From Pseudo-nitzschia pungens (Eukaryota; Bacillariophyta; Bacillariophyceae; Bacillariales; Bacillariaceae): a stretch of 64,000 bases of DNA. Made by a program: the position numbers and the translations under genes. The notes beneath the pieces were generated by a model. The model saw nothing but the letters and a program-made list of their open reading frames with translations, made no database searches and was not told where the DNA came from. Shown here one piece after another: positions 20,617 through 29,419 of the stretch (its first letter is position 1; every line of letters starts with the position of its first letter). The DNA is taken from the NCBI GenBank assembly GCA_037355855.1, contig CM074764.1, forward strand, positions 4,595,070-4,659,069, in the 5' to 3' direction.

Positions 20617-20654
20617 CTCCAAGGCTCCAAGCCTCACAAGAAGCCCCGGGCTTC
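20614..20654 (+). promoter_or_regulatory. Gag-Pol stop codon with downstream hairpins (B1)
   Basis: TGA followed by AGGCT-cca-AGCCT (20622-20634) and GAAGCCC-c-GGGCTTC (20640-20654). No further stop lies between gag and pol in this frame, so readthrough would give Gag-Pol. Confidence 0.75.
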
Positions 20655-23600
20655 ACCAAAACCAGCAATCACCTTGCCTCCAGCTCCCCAGGAACTGGAT
20701 GCCAGCACAGCCCTGCTGTCTGGGATGACGCATGGAGGAGATCTCCCAGATAAAGAGGGGAAGGAACCTACAGGATGGAGTCCTGTTGAGCGCTCAGCAA
20801 AGCCTGCAAACGCAGCAACAACAAAAATAGTCCAATTCTCTGCTACAGAGAACCAAACGCACAACACGGATCCGAATCGAAACCAACCGAATCGATCCAA
20901 GGGTACAACAGACGCATCAACATCGATCAACGCGATCGATCGAAATAAGACAGCAGCAGCAATAAATAGACCACTCTTGTCTCTAGCAAGAAATTGGTCT
21001 ACGGGTACAGCCAAAAATCTCTATTGCAACACCCAAAACTCCAAAGACCACACCAAAAAAGGTGCGCTGGAACAAAATTATTTAAAGCTGCTGTCGACTG
21101 CTGGAAATCCAGCAGAACAGGCATCCCCGAATAAGAGCAACATGGCTACTATTCTACTAACTACAGTACAGTACACACAAGGCATACCAACGAAATCAAG
21201 ACCACTACTCGCACTACTCGATAGCGGATCTTCTGGAACACTAATTAACAAACGGGCCCTACCATTTGGCACCATACCGACTCGAAGCAAGCACCAGGTC
21301 ATAACCACTACAGCGAATGGAAGCTTCGATACTACAGAATACATCATCATGAAGAACCTTAAACTACAAGAGTTTGGCAACTACACCATACACCAACAAG
21401 AAGCAAGGCTCTTCCATTCCCCGAACTGCAAATATGATTTGATACTAGGCAGAGACTTCCTCCACCTAGCACAGATCAACCTCCTATTCAAAGAAGGAGC
21501 AGTTCAATGGATGGATAGGACCATTCCCATGAAGGACACATCCTTATACCATGACAATCATACCATGCTCATGGAAGAACTAGAAGATGCTGAGCTCTTC
21601 GCTGATGACCTATCCTTTGCTAATCCATACAAGTCCAAGGTAATACTAGACAGGGCCTACGAAGAAACCGATCCATCCACAGTTGCCAAGCAACAGTCCC
21701 ACATGTCCACAGCAGAGCAGCAACAGTTCCAATCGATACTAAACAAATACCCTAACGTCTTCAATGGAGAACTAGGCAAGTATCCACACAAAAAGATCTC
21801 TCTGAGACTGAAGCCCGGATCCAAGCCCATACACAAAAGGCCTTACCCAGTTGCATACAAAAGAGAAGACCTATTCAAAAGGGAACTCCAGAATCTTTGT
21901 AATGATGGAGTCCTCAAGCGCTGCACTGGACCGGCCGAATGGGCGTTCCCTACCTTTATTGTTCCAAAGAAGGACAACAGAGTTAGATGGGTATCAGACT
22001 TCAGAGAACTCAATGAACTGCTTGAAAGACGTCCTTATCCAATCCCCCGGATACAGGATATCATGAACAAGAGGGGCAAGTACACTCACTTCACCAAGAT
22101 TGACTTGTCCATGCAATACTACTGCTTTGAACTGGATGATGCAAGCAAAAAACTCTGTACCATAGTGACGCCATATGGCTGCTATGAGTATCAAAGACTA
22201 CCAATGGGTGTCAAGGTTTCTCCAGACGTTGCCCAGCAACTAATGGAAGATATTCTACAAGACACCGACTGCACTGTTTATATCGATGATATTGGCATCT
22301 GGACCAATGGATCCTTTGATCTACACATGAAGACTATCGACAAGATCCTAGACCGACTCAACCAAAATGGACTTAAATGCAATCCACTCAAATGTGATTG
22401 GGCCGTACAAGAGACTGACTTCCTAGGCTACTGGATGACTCCCACAGCAGTTAAGCCATGGCGCAAGAAGATTGAAGCCATTCTGCAGATGGATAGACCT
22501 CGAACTATAACCCAAGTCAAATCCTTTCTAGGAGCAGTTGGATACTACAGAGACATGTGGCCCCGAAGATCTCATGTCCTATCTCCTCTCTTTGATATCA
22601 CTGGGACCCCCAAGACTCCTCAAGCAGCTGCCATCAAAGGCAAGCAACGCAAAGCTCCCTCAGCTTTCACTTGGGGTCCTGCGCAAGACAAAGCCTTTCA
22701 AGAGATGAAAGCAATGGTGGCAGCAGATGCGCTGAACACCTACCCAGACCTTAACAAGCCCTTTGAACTGTACACTGATGCCTCAGACCTACAACTAGGC
22801 GCTGCCATAATCCAAGATGGCAAGCCCATTGCATATTGGTCCAAGAAACTGTCTGATGCCCAAAAGAATTATACAACTACGGAGAAAGAACTCCTAGCAA
22901 TCGTACTCTGCTGCAAAGAGTACAGGAAAATGCTCCTAGGTGGTGTTATCAATGTATACACTGACCATAAAAATCTTACCTTCCGAACCCTATCCGTTCA
23001 ACGCGTCCTCCGATGGAGGCTCTTCCTCGAAGAATTTGGTGTCAACCTCACCTATGTTGAAGGCAAGAAGAATGTTCTTGCTGATGCCTTCTCAAGGCTC
23101 CCCCGGATGGATCCACCTACTGTGGGGAAGAAAGAAGCCCTTGGTAAGGGCACTCTTATTGATTTTCTAAAACTTGAAGTCCCCAAGCAAGATGAAGAAC
23201 TGTTTCTAGCAGAATTCCCGAACCTATTTCAGCACTTATGCAATGACGCAGATCAGGAATTATACTCCTGTTTGCTGAACAATGAGTGTCTGATCAACCT
23301 TCCTAACAACCAAGACTTAGAATGCCCAGTGAACTACTCCAACATCTATCTTCATCAACAGAAGGACCCAACCATCAAGTTTAAGACACAATCGAAAACC
23401 TTCTTCTACCAAGAATTAGAAGGCAACAGGATACTTTGTTACGCGAACCAATCCAATCCCGAATGCTGGAGAATCTACATACCAGCATCTCTCATTAATG
23501 ATACCATCCAGTGGTATCATCTCCTGTTGGGTCATTGTGGATCCACCAGATTACAACAGACTATTTCAGCCCGATTCTATGCTGATAATCTAACCAGTTT

Positions 23601-24534
23601 ATGCAAGTCCTACATATGCCCAGATCACTGCATCAAATACAAGAACCAGAACTCCCAGTATGGCAAACTACCATCGAAAGAAGCGCCATTATCCCCATTC
23701 TATGAGGTACATGTGGATCTCATAGGGCCATGGAAGATTACAGCCCAAGGCAAGAACTATAATTTTAAAGCTCTAACCTGCATCGATCCGGTCACCAACC
23801 TCCTTGAAATCATCAGAATCAGAGATAAGTCCTCACAGCATGTATCAGATCAATTCAAGAATTGCTGGCTATCCAGATACCCAAGACCTATCAGATGTAT
23901 CCACGACAATGGCGGTGAATTCCTAGGGGCGGAATTTCAAACTACCCTCAAGCAGTATGGAATCCAATCAGTCCCAACAACAGTGAAGAATCCACAGTCT
24001 AATGCCATCTGTGAAAGAGTCCATCATACAGTTGCTGACATCCTTCGCGTGCTAGTCCATGTTAATCCTCCTCAAGTCAACACCCGAGCCAGTCAGCTCA
24101 TGGACAACGCTCTGGCAACCTGCATGCATGCCTCCAGGTGTGCTGTCAATGCTGCCTTACAAGCATCTCCAGGAGCCCTGGTATTCAATCGGGACATGCT
24201 AATTGATCTCCCTCTGACCTCCAACCTATTAGCCTTACAACAGCTCCGGCAACAAGGGATTAACAAGGCGCTGCTCAGGGATAACGCTAAGCGCAAGGAA
24301 CATACCTTTCAACCCAATGATAAGGTATGGATGCAACAACCGGATCCGGACAAGTTACAGCCTCGAAAGACAGGACCATTCACTATTGCCCAAGTCCATA
24401 ATAATGGTACTGTCAAAATTCAGAAGACTCCAACGGTCATAGAGACCGTTAACATTCGCAAGTTAACCCCTTACAAAGAGCCCTCAACGGACCATTCCGA
24501 GTCCAATGAATCAGCAATCCATTGGGCAGCTTAA
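20617..24534 (+). CDS. pol: B1 Pol polyprotein (protease, RT, RNase H, integrase)
   Basis: Open from the codon after the gag TGA to TAA at 24532-24534. Residues are counted from the TTG at 20674, where the conserved PPAPQELDAS begins; there is no conserved ATG. Protease: LLALLDSGSSGTL near 182, LILGRDFL. RT: IDLSMQYY, RLPMGVKVSPD, VYIDDIGIW near 535. RNase H: YTDASD near 698, VYTDHKN, LADAFSR. Integrase: zinc region with LLLGHC and CPDHC from about 947; DDE residues in HVDLIGPW (~1013), IHDNGGEF (~1078), CERVHH (~1114). GPF-type C-terminal module near 1233. No chromodomain seen. Catalytic residues all present. Ty3/Gypsy order. Confidence 0.95.
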   Translation, partial: LQGSKPHKKPRASPKPAITLPPAPQELDASTALLSGMTHGGDLPDKEGKEPTGWSPVERSAKPANAATTKIVQFSATENQTHNTDPNRNQPNRSKGTTDASTSINAIDRNKTAAAINRPLLSLARNWSTGTAKNLYCNTQNSKDHTKKGALEQNYLKLLSTAGNPAEQASPNKSNMATILLTTVQYTQGIPTKSRPLLALLDSGSSGTLINKRALPFGTIPTRSKHQVITTTANGSFDTTEYIIMKNLKLQEFGNYTIHQQEARLFHSPNCKYDLILGRDFLHLAQINLLFKEGAVQWMDRTIPMKDTSLYHDNHTMLMEELEDAELFADDLSFANPYKSKVILDRAYEETDPSTVAKQQSHMSTAEQQQFQSILNKYPNVFNGELGKYPHKKISLRLKPGSKPIHKRPYPVAYKREDLFKRELQNLCNDGVLKRCTGPAEWAFPTFIVPKKDNRVRWVSDFRELNELLERRPYPIPRIQDIMNKRGKYTHFTKIDLSMQYYCFELDDASKKLCTIVTPYGCYEYQRLPMGVKVSPDVAQQLMEDILQDTDCTVYIDDIGIWTNGSFDLHMKTIDKILDRLNQNGLKCNPLKCDWAVQETDFLGYWMTPTAVKPWRKKIEAILQMDRPRTITQVKSFLGAVGYYRDMWPRRSHVLSPLFDITGTPKTPQAAAIKGKQRKAPSAFTWGPAQDKAFQEMKAMVAADALNTYPDLNKPFELYTDASDLQLGAAIIQDGKPIAYWSKKLSDAQKNYTTTEKELLAIVLCCKEYRKMLLGGVINVYTDHKNLTFRTLSVQRVLRWRLFLEEFGVNLTYVEGKKNVLADAFSRLPRMDPPTVGKKEALGKGTLIDFLKLEVPKQDEELFLAEFPNLFQHLCNDADQELYSCLLNNECLINLPNNQDLECPVNYSNIYLHQQKDPTIKFKTQSKTFFYQELEGNRILCYANQSNPECWRIYIPASLINDTIQWYHLLLGHCGSTRLQQTISARFYADNLTSLCKSYICPDHCIKYKNQNSQYGKLPSKEAPLSPFYEVHVDLIGPWKITAQGKNYNFKALTCIDPVTNLLEIIRIRDKSSQHVSDQFKNCWLSRYPRPIRCIHDNGGEFLGAEFQTTLKQYGIQSVPTTVKNPQSNAICERVHHTVADILRVLVHVNPPQVNTRASQLMDNALATCMHASRCAVNAALQASPGALVFNRDMLIDLPLTSNLLALQQLRQQGINKALLRDNAKRKEHTFQPNDKVWMQQPDPDKLQPRKTGPFTIAQVHNNGTVKIQKTPTVIETVNIRKLTPYKEPSTDHSESNESAIHWAA

Positions 24535-24564
24535 GTATGGGATTCGTTCAATCATGGGGCACTA

Positions 24565-24866
24565 TGTGACGGGCTAGCGTAGCCAGCAGTCACGATTGAA
24601 TAATTAACCGAATCCCATATGGGAATCGAATATTTTATATATATGTGTATCCAATCATGAATACATTTCAGTTGAGTCCCAGAAGGTGATATATGCCTAA
24701 TCGTGGGAATCGACAATGAATCAACATTTATGGCAAGCGCATGCCAAAATGTGACTATGCGCGCGACCTTAATTTTCAGGTTCAACTCACGTAACAATAT
24801 TCAATAAAGTATCTAAACATTCACAATTTTCATACCACTCCGATATTTCTACTCTAGACCGTAACA
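24565..24866 (+). repeat. B1 3' LTR
   Basis: 302 bp. Differs from the 5' LTR by one G/A change seen (TGTGACTATG versus TGTGACTGTG). Confidence 0.93.
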
Positions 24867-27032
24867 GAGCACTCAACAGCAAAGATAGCAAATCCGTCAC
24901 AGCATATTTGCTAGCTCTTTTCAAATACTTGGAAGACCATTCAGTATTCTCCCGCTTACAAAGTGCTCTCACCTCTGCAGATTGTGCCACAATGGAAGCC
25001 ATTGATCGCGACATCACCCGAGCATGCCTCTATGCTGAAAAACAATGTCGCCGCCCACGCCCAGGCTTCTGGAGTGTGAAACTCCATGATCTCCGCCGTA
25101 CCCTTTCTGTGTGGAGTCAATTCTATCGCAAACTTCACCGCGGCCATAACTGCACTCCCCTGATTACCAGAGCTACTGCTCTAGGTATCGATCTGTCCCC
25201 AGACCTTTCCCTCCCAGAAGTTCACAGCAAGCTAGTGTCCCTTAGAGCTTCTCTTAAACATTGCATCGCGGACTCTGCTACTCATCGCGACAATATGCTA
25301 CTAGATCGCGCCCGGGTAGCACAAGAAGAAAACAATTCGTCTCATGCACACCTTCTTACTCAGCTCCGTACCCAAGAAGCCAAAAGTCGAGCTTACACTC
25401 GGCTTCGTTTTGCCCGTGGTAAAATCCAGTCTTCACAAGGCATCCAACACCTTGAGGTCCCAATCTCTTGGCCTACTCCCCAGGATCCTATTCCGCCTCC
25501 TGGGACAGTCCTAGTGGATCCAAAATCCCTCAAACGTCCCGACCAATGGCGCGAAGTTACTAGTCCCTCTGACATAGAGTACTACTTGAAACTTCGGAAT
25601 CGCCGACATTTCGGTCAAGCAGAAACTGATGGCACTCCCTTTACGCAACATCCCCTATCTACACAGTTCCCTTGGGATGGTCTAAGCTCAGAGGCAGATC
25701 AGGTTCTCCAGGGATCCTTTCCAGATTCCAATATTCCTGCTACTCCTTCACTACTACTTTCTCAAATGATAGCTGCTACTACTCTGAACACAATTCCACC
25801 AAATGTAACCCTTGCAGACTTTCGTCGCAAATTCTCTAAGTGGAAGGAAGAAACATCGACGTCCCCTAGTGGCCGCCATCTAGGCCACTATAAATCTCTT
25901 TTCCGTCCCCCAAGTCCCAATCTCCCAGAGGACAAAGCTGAACACATCACCGAGATTCAGACTAAGATCGCTACTATGTATGCTCAGGTTATCAATTTCT
26001 CTCTGCATAATTCCTACTCTTTGCATCGCTGGAATAATGTTACCAACATGATGATTTATAAAGAACCAGGCAATGTCAAGATCCATCGACTCCGTGTAAT
26101 TCACCTCTATGAAGCCGACTGGAATTTTCTCATGGGCCTCAAATGGAACCAAGCTATTCGACAGGCCCGCAAAGAAAACACCCTGAGTCGTGGTCAGTAT
26201 GGTGGATGTCCAGGACGTGACTGTCAGACCATCACTCTGTTAGAAGAACTCAGACTTGACTATTCTCAGCTCACTTGCATCCCCTTTGCTAACTTTGACA
26301 ATGATGCTGCTTCCTGCTACGATCGCATCCTCATGCCTCTGTCTAGCTTAGCTGCTAGAGGCTATGGCATTCACCAGAATATCACCAGGCTTCATGCTCA
26401 TACTCTCAGCACAGCACTTTTCTGCTTGAAAGTCTCAGCACACACATCCCCATCTGGCTACACTCACTGTTCGGAATTCCCTATCCATGGCACTGGTCAA
26501 GGATCTGGTAATAGTCCAATGATTTGGTGCTTCATCTCAAGCAAATTATTTAAGGCTCATGCTTCGCAAGCTCATGGCATGACATTTCAATCTCCTACAC
26601 GTACCCAGTCACTATTCATGAGCATCATCGGCTTCGTCAACGACTCCACATGCATCACAGCAGGCGACCCAGCAGCTCCTATTACCGATCTGGTCTCTAA
26701 AATGCGTTCAGACTCTCAGCTCTGGAACGATTTACTGTGGACATCGGGTGGTAAACTTGAACTACCCAAATGTGGCTTCCATATTATATATTATTCCTTT
26801 GCACCCAGTGGCCACCCAACACTTGTTACCCGGTACAATGGTGACGTCTATCTCCAGGATGCACACTCTCAGCAAATTCAGGTGCATGCTAAATCCATAG
26901 GCCAACCACGAAAGAATCTGGGACACTACAAGGCTCCAAGCTCTCAGTATCATACCCAAGCCAAAGCCCTTTGTGCCACAGCTAAAAAGATCTCCCGCGC
27001 TATAGTAGCATGCCGGTTTAACCATGCTACTG
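24867..27032 (+). pseudogene. LINE-2, segment 3: ORF2 reverse transcriptase part
   Basis: Continues ORF2 after B1; the frame stays open to the junction with Gypsy D. RT blocks: ANFDNDAASCYDRI, TGQGSGNSP and, at the catalytic site, FVND (AAC at 26639-26641) where LINE-1 has FVDD. That Asp to Asn change should abolish polymerase activity. Homology to LINE-1 stops after KISRAIVACRF near 27032; RNase H, zinc region and 3' UTR are missing. Confidence 0.9.
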
Positions 27033-27209
27033 TACAACAAGGGATCCACTGCCAAGCAAGCTGAAACCTTCCATACCCAAGCTCACCTTGTATCGGGAAG
27101 CAACGAGTCCTTCCAAGCCCACATGCAAGCAGCAAGAGAATTATACCATTCCGAACATGGAGGCCGAACCAAAAGAAGTATTGATGGGGAACTTGTGTGG
27201 CTCCCCTGA
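27033..27209 (+). pseudogene. gag: D gag, C-terminal fragment
   Basis: Last ~58 residues of Gag (QAETFHTQ, SNESFQAHMQ, DGELVWLP) ending in TGA 27207-27209, with the hairpin pair behind it as in B1 (to about 27247). The upstream gag is replaced by LINE-2 sequence. Confidence 0.88.
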
Positions 27210-29126
27210 CTCCAAGGCTCCAAGCCTAACAAGAAGCCCCCGGCTTCAAAGAAACCAGCAATCACCTTGCCTCCAGCTCCCCAGGAATTGGATGCCAGCA
27301 CAGCCCTGCTGTCTGGGATGACGCATGGAGGAGATCTCCCAGATAAAGAGGGAAAGGAACCTACAGGATGGAGTATTCCTGTTGAAAGCTCAGCAAAGCC
27401 TGCCACAGCAGCAAAAACAATCGTTCGAAACATCCTACAGGATATATCGAACATGGATCCGAATCGAAACCAACCGAATCGATCCAAGGGTACAACAGAT
27501 GCATTATCGGAATCGATTGCTACAATCGATCCGAATAAGACAGCAGCAGCAACAAATGGACCACTCTTGTCTCTAGCAAGGAATTGGTCCACCGGTACAG
27601 CAAAAAATCTCTATTGCAATCCCAGAAACTCAAAAGACTACACCAAAGGAGGTGCGCTGGAGCAAAATTATTTAAAGCTGCTGTCGACTGCTGGAAATAC
27701 AGCAGAAACTACAACGAATAAGAGCAACGTGGCTCCTATTCTTTTAACCACAGTACAGTTCATACAAGGCATCCCTCTCAAATCAAGACCGAACTCTAAT
27801 CAACAAAAGAGCACTACCATTTGGCACAATGCCACTCCGAAGCAAGCATCAAGTCCTAACTACTACAGCCAATGGGAGCTTCGACACTACAGAATATATC
27901 ATCATGAAGAACCTCAAGCTACAAGAGTTTGGCAACTATACCATCGATCGACAAGAGGCAAGGCTCTTCCATTCCCCCAACTGCAAATATGATTTAATAC
28001 TAGGCAGAGACTTCCTCCACCTAGCAAAGATCAATCTCCTAGTCAAAGAAGGAGCAGTTCAGTGGATGGATAGAACTATTCCTATGAAGGACACGTCCTT
28101 ATACCATGACAACTACAACATGCTCATGGAAGAACTAGAAGATGCTGAACTCTTTGCTGATGATATCTCCTTTGCCAACCCATACAAGTCCAAGGTGATC
28201 CTAGACAGAGCATACCAAGAGACAGATCCATCTACAGTCGCACAGCAAATGTCCCACATGTCCAAATCAGAGCAACAACAGTTCCAAGCCATCCTAAACA
28301 AGTACCCTAACGTCTTCAATGGAGAACTAGGGAAGTATCCACACAAGAACAGTCGCACAGCAAATGTCCCACATGTCCAAATCAGAGCAACAACAGTTCC
28401 AAGCCATCCTAAACAAGTACCCTAACGTCTTCAATGGAGAACTAGGGAAGTATCCACACAAGAACAGTCGCACAGCAAATGTCCCACATGTCCAAATCAG
28501 AGCAAAAACAGTTCCAAGCCATCCTAAACAAGTACCCTAACGTCTTCAATGGAGAACTAGGGAAGTATCCACACAAGAAGATCTCGCTAAGACTGAAGCC
28601 CGGATCCAAGCCTATACACAAGAAGCCTTATCCAGTTGCATACAAAAGAGAAGACCTATTCAAAAGGGAGCTCCAGAATCTTTGTAATGATGGAGTCCTC
28701 AAACGTTGCACTGGACCGGCCGAATGGGCCTTCCCAACCTTCATAGTACCAAAGAAAGACAACAGGGTCCGATGGGTATCAGACTTTAGAGAACTCAATG
28801 AACTACTTGAAAGACGTCCGTTTCCAATCCCTAGGATACAGGATATCATGAACAAGAGGGGCAAGTACACTCACTTCACCAAGATTGACTTGTCTATGCA
28901 ATACTACTGCTTTGAACTAGATGATGCAAGCAAGAAGCTCTGTACCATAGTCACCCCTTATGGTTGCTATGAATACCAAAGACTACCAATGGGAGTTAAA
29001 GTCTCCCCGGATGTGGCGCAGCAGCTCATGGAAGATATTCTACAAGACACTGACTGCACTGTTTATATTGATGATATTGGCATCTGGACCAATGGCTCCT
29101 TCGACCTCCACATGAAGACTATCGAC
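27210..29126 (+). pseudogene. pol: D pol, N-terminal to RT
   Basis: In frame with gag across the TGA. A 32-base deletion at 27790 removes the protease active-site codons (LLDSG) and shifts the frame. A 115 bp segment is then present three times (28235-28579), which shifts it again by 230 bases. RT motifs follow (RLPMGVKVSPD, VYIDDIGIW) up to the C insertion after MKTID. Non-functional. Confidence 0.9.
28235..28579 (+). repeat. 115 bp tandem repeat, three copies, in D pol
   Basis: Copies start at 28235, 28350 and 28465 with CAGTCGCACAGCAAATG; almost identical. B1 has the segment once. Length not divisible by three, so it breaks the frame. Confidence 0.95.
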
Positions 29127-29406
29127 TGTAACACTTTAGAGTAGAAAATTCGAGTGAATGAAAATTGTGTGTTCATTAATATTTTACAACGTGGGAATGG
29201 AAATTCTAAAGAGGGGGAAATGAGCGATGAGTCTCGCTTTGCGCCCTTGCGCGATCATCGCTCATACATATATTATCCATCCGCGATTAACATATAATCC
29301 ACCTGACGTCCGTTCAGTATGCAAGCACATACGGGATACAATTAATTATCAGTCGTGACTGGCCGTACGTCCGTCGTAGGTTAGTCGTGCGCGTCACCAT
29401 GTGACA
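29127..29406 (-). repeat. C 3' LTR
   Basis: 280 bp. The adjoining TAGTTCCCC (29407-29415) is the polypurine tract on the minus strand. Confidence 0.93.
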
Positions 29407-29419
29407 TAGTTCCCCATAA

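Larger units (their letters stand above)
19168..24866 (+). mobile_element. B1: full-length Ty3/Gypsy LTR retrotransposon
   Basis: 5699 bp with 302 bp LTRs differing at about one position and target duplication GAGCA (19163-19167 and 24867-24871). Order: LTR, palindrome, gag, TGA, pol, polypurine tract (AATCATGGGGCACTA at 24550-24564), LTR. All domains are present with catalytic residues, so it looks autonomous. It is nearly identical over its whole length to B2. Confidence 0.95.
27033..29126 (+). mobile_element. Gypsy D, segment 1 of 3 (gag end to RT)
   Basis: A Gypsy copy lacking its 5' LTR and most of gag, fused to LINE-2 near 27033 without a target duplication. Broken by C (29127) and A2 (35871), each with matching 5 bp duplications, and resuming at 34824 and 44661. 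Its 3' end is cut by E at 45797. Related to B but with its own mutations. Confidence 0.9.

Noticed and set aside
20674..20676. Pol starting at a TTG codon
   Set aside because: TTG is unlikely as a start in a eukaryote; the frame is open further upstream to the gag TGA, so readthrough explains it better.
19168..24866. Endogenous virus with envelope gene
   Set aside because: After integrase the pol frame ends within 30 bases of the 3' LTR; there is no room for an envelope ORF.
28235..28579. Regular 115 bp repeats resembling a CRISPR-like array
   Set aside because: The units are contiguous copies of pol coding sequence without spacers; this is a eukaryotic retroelement.
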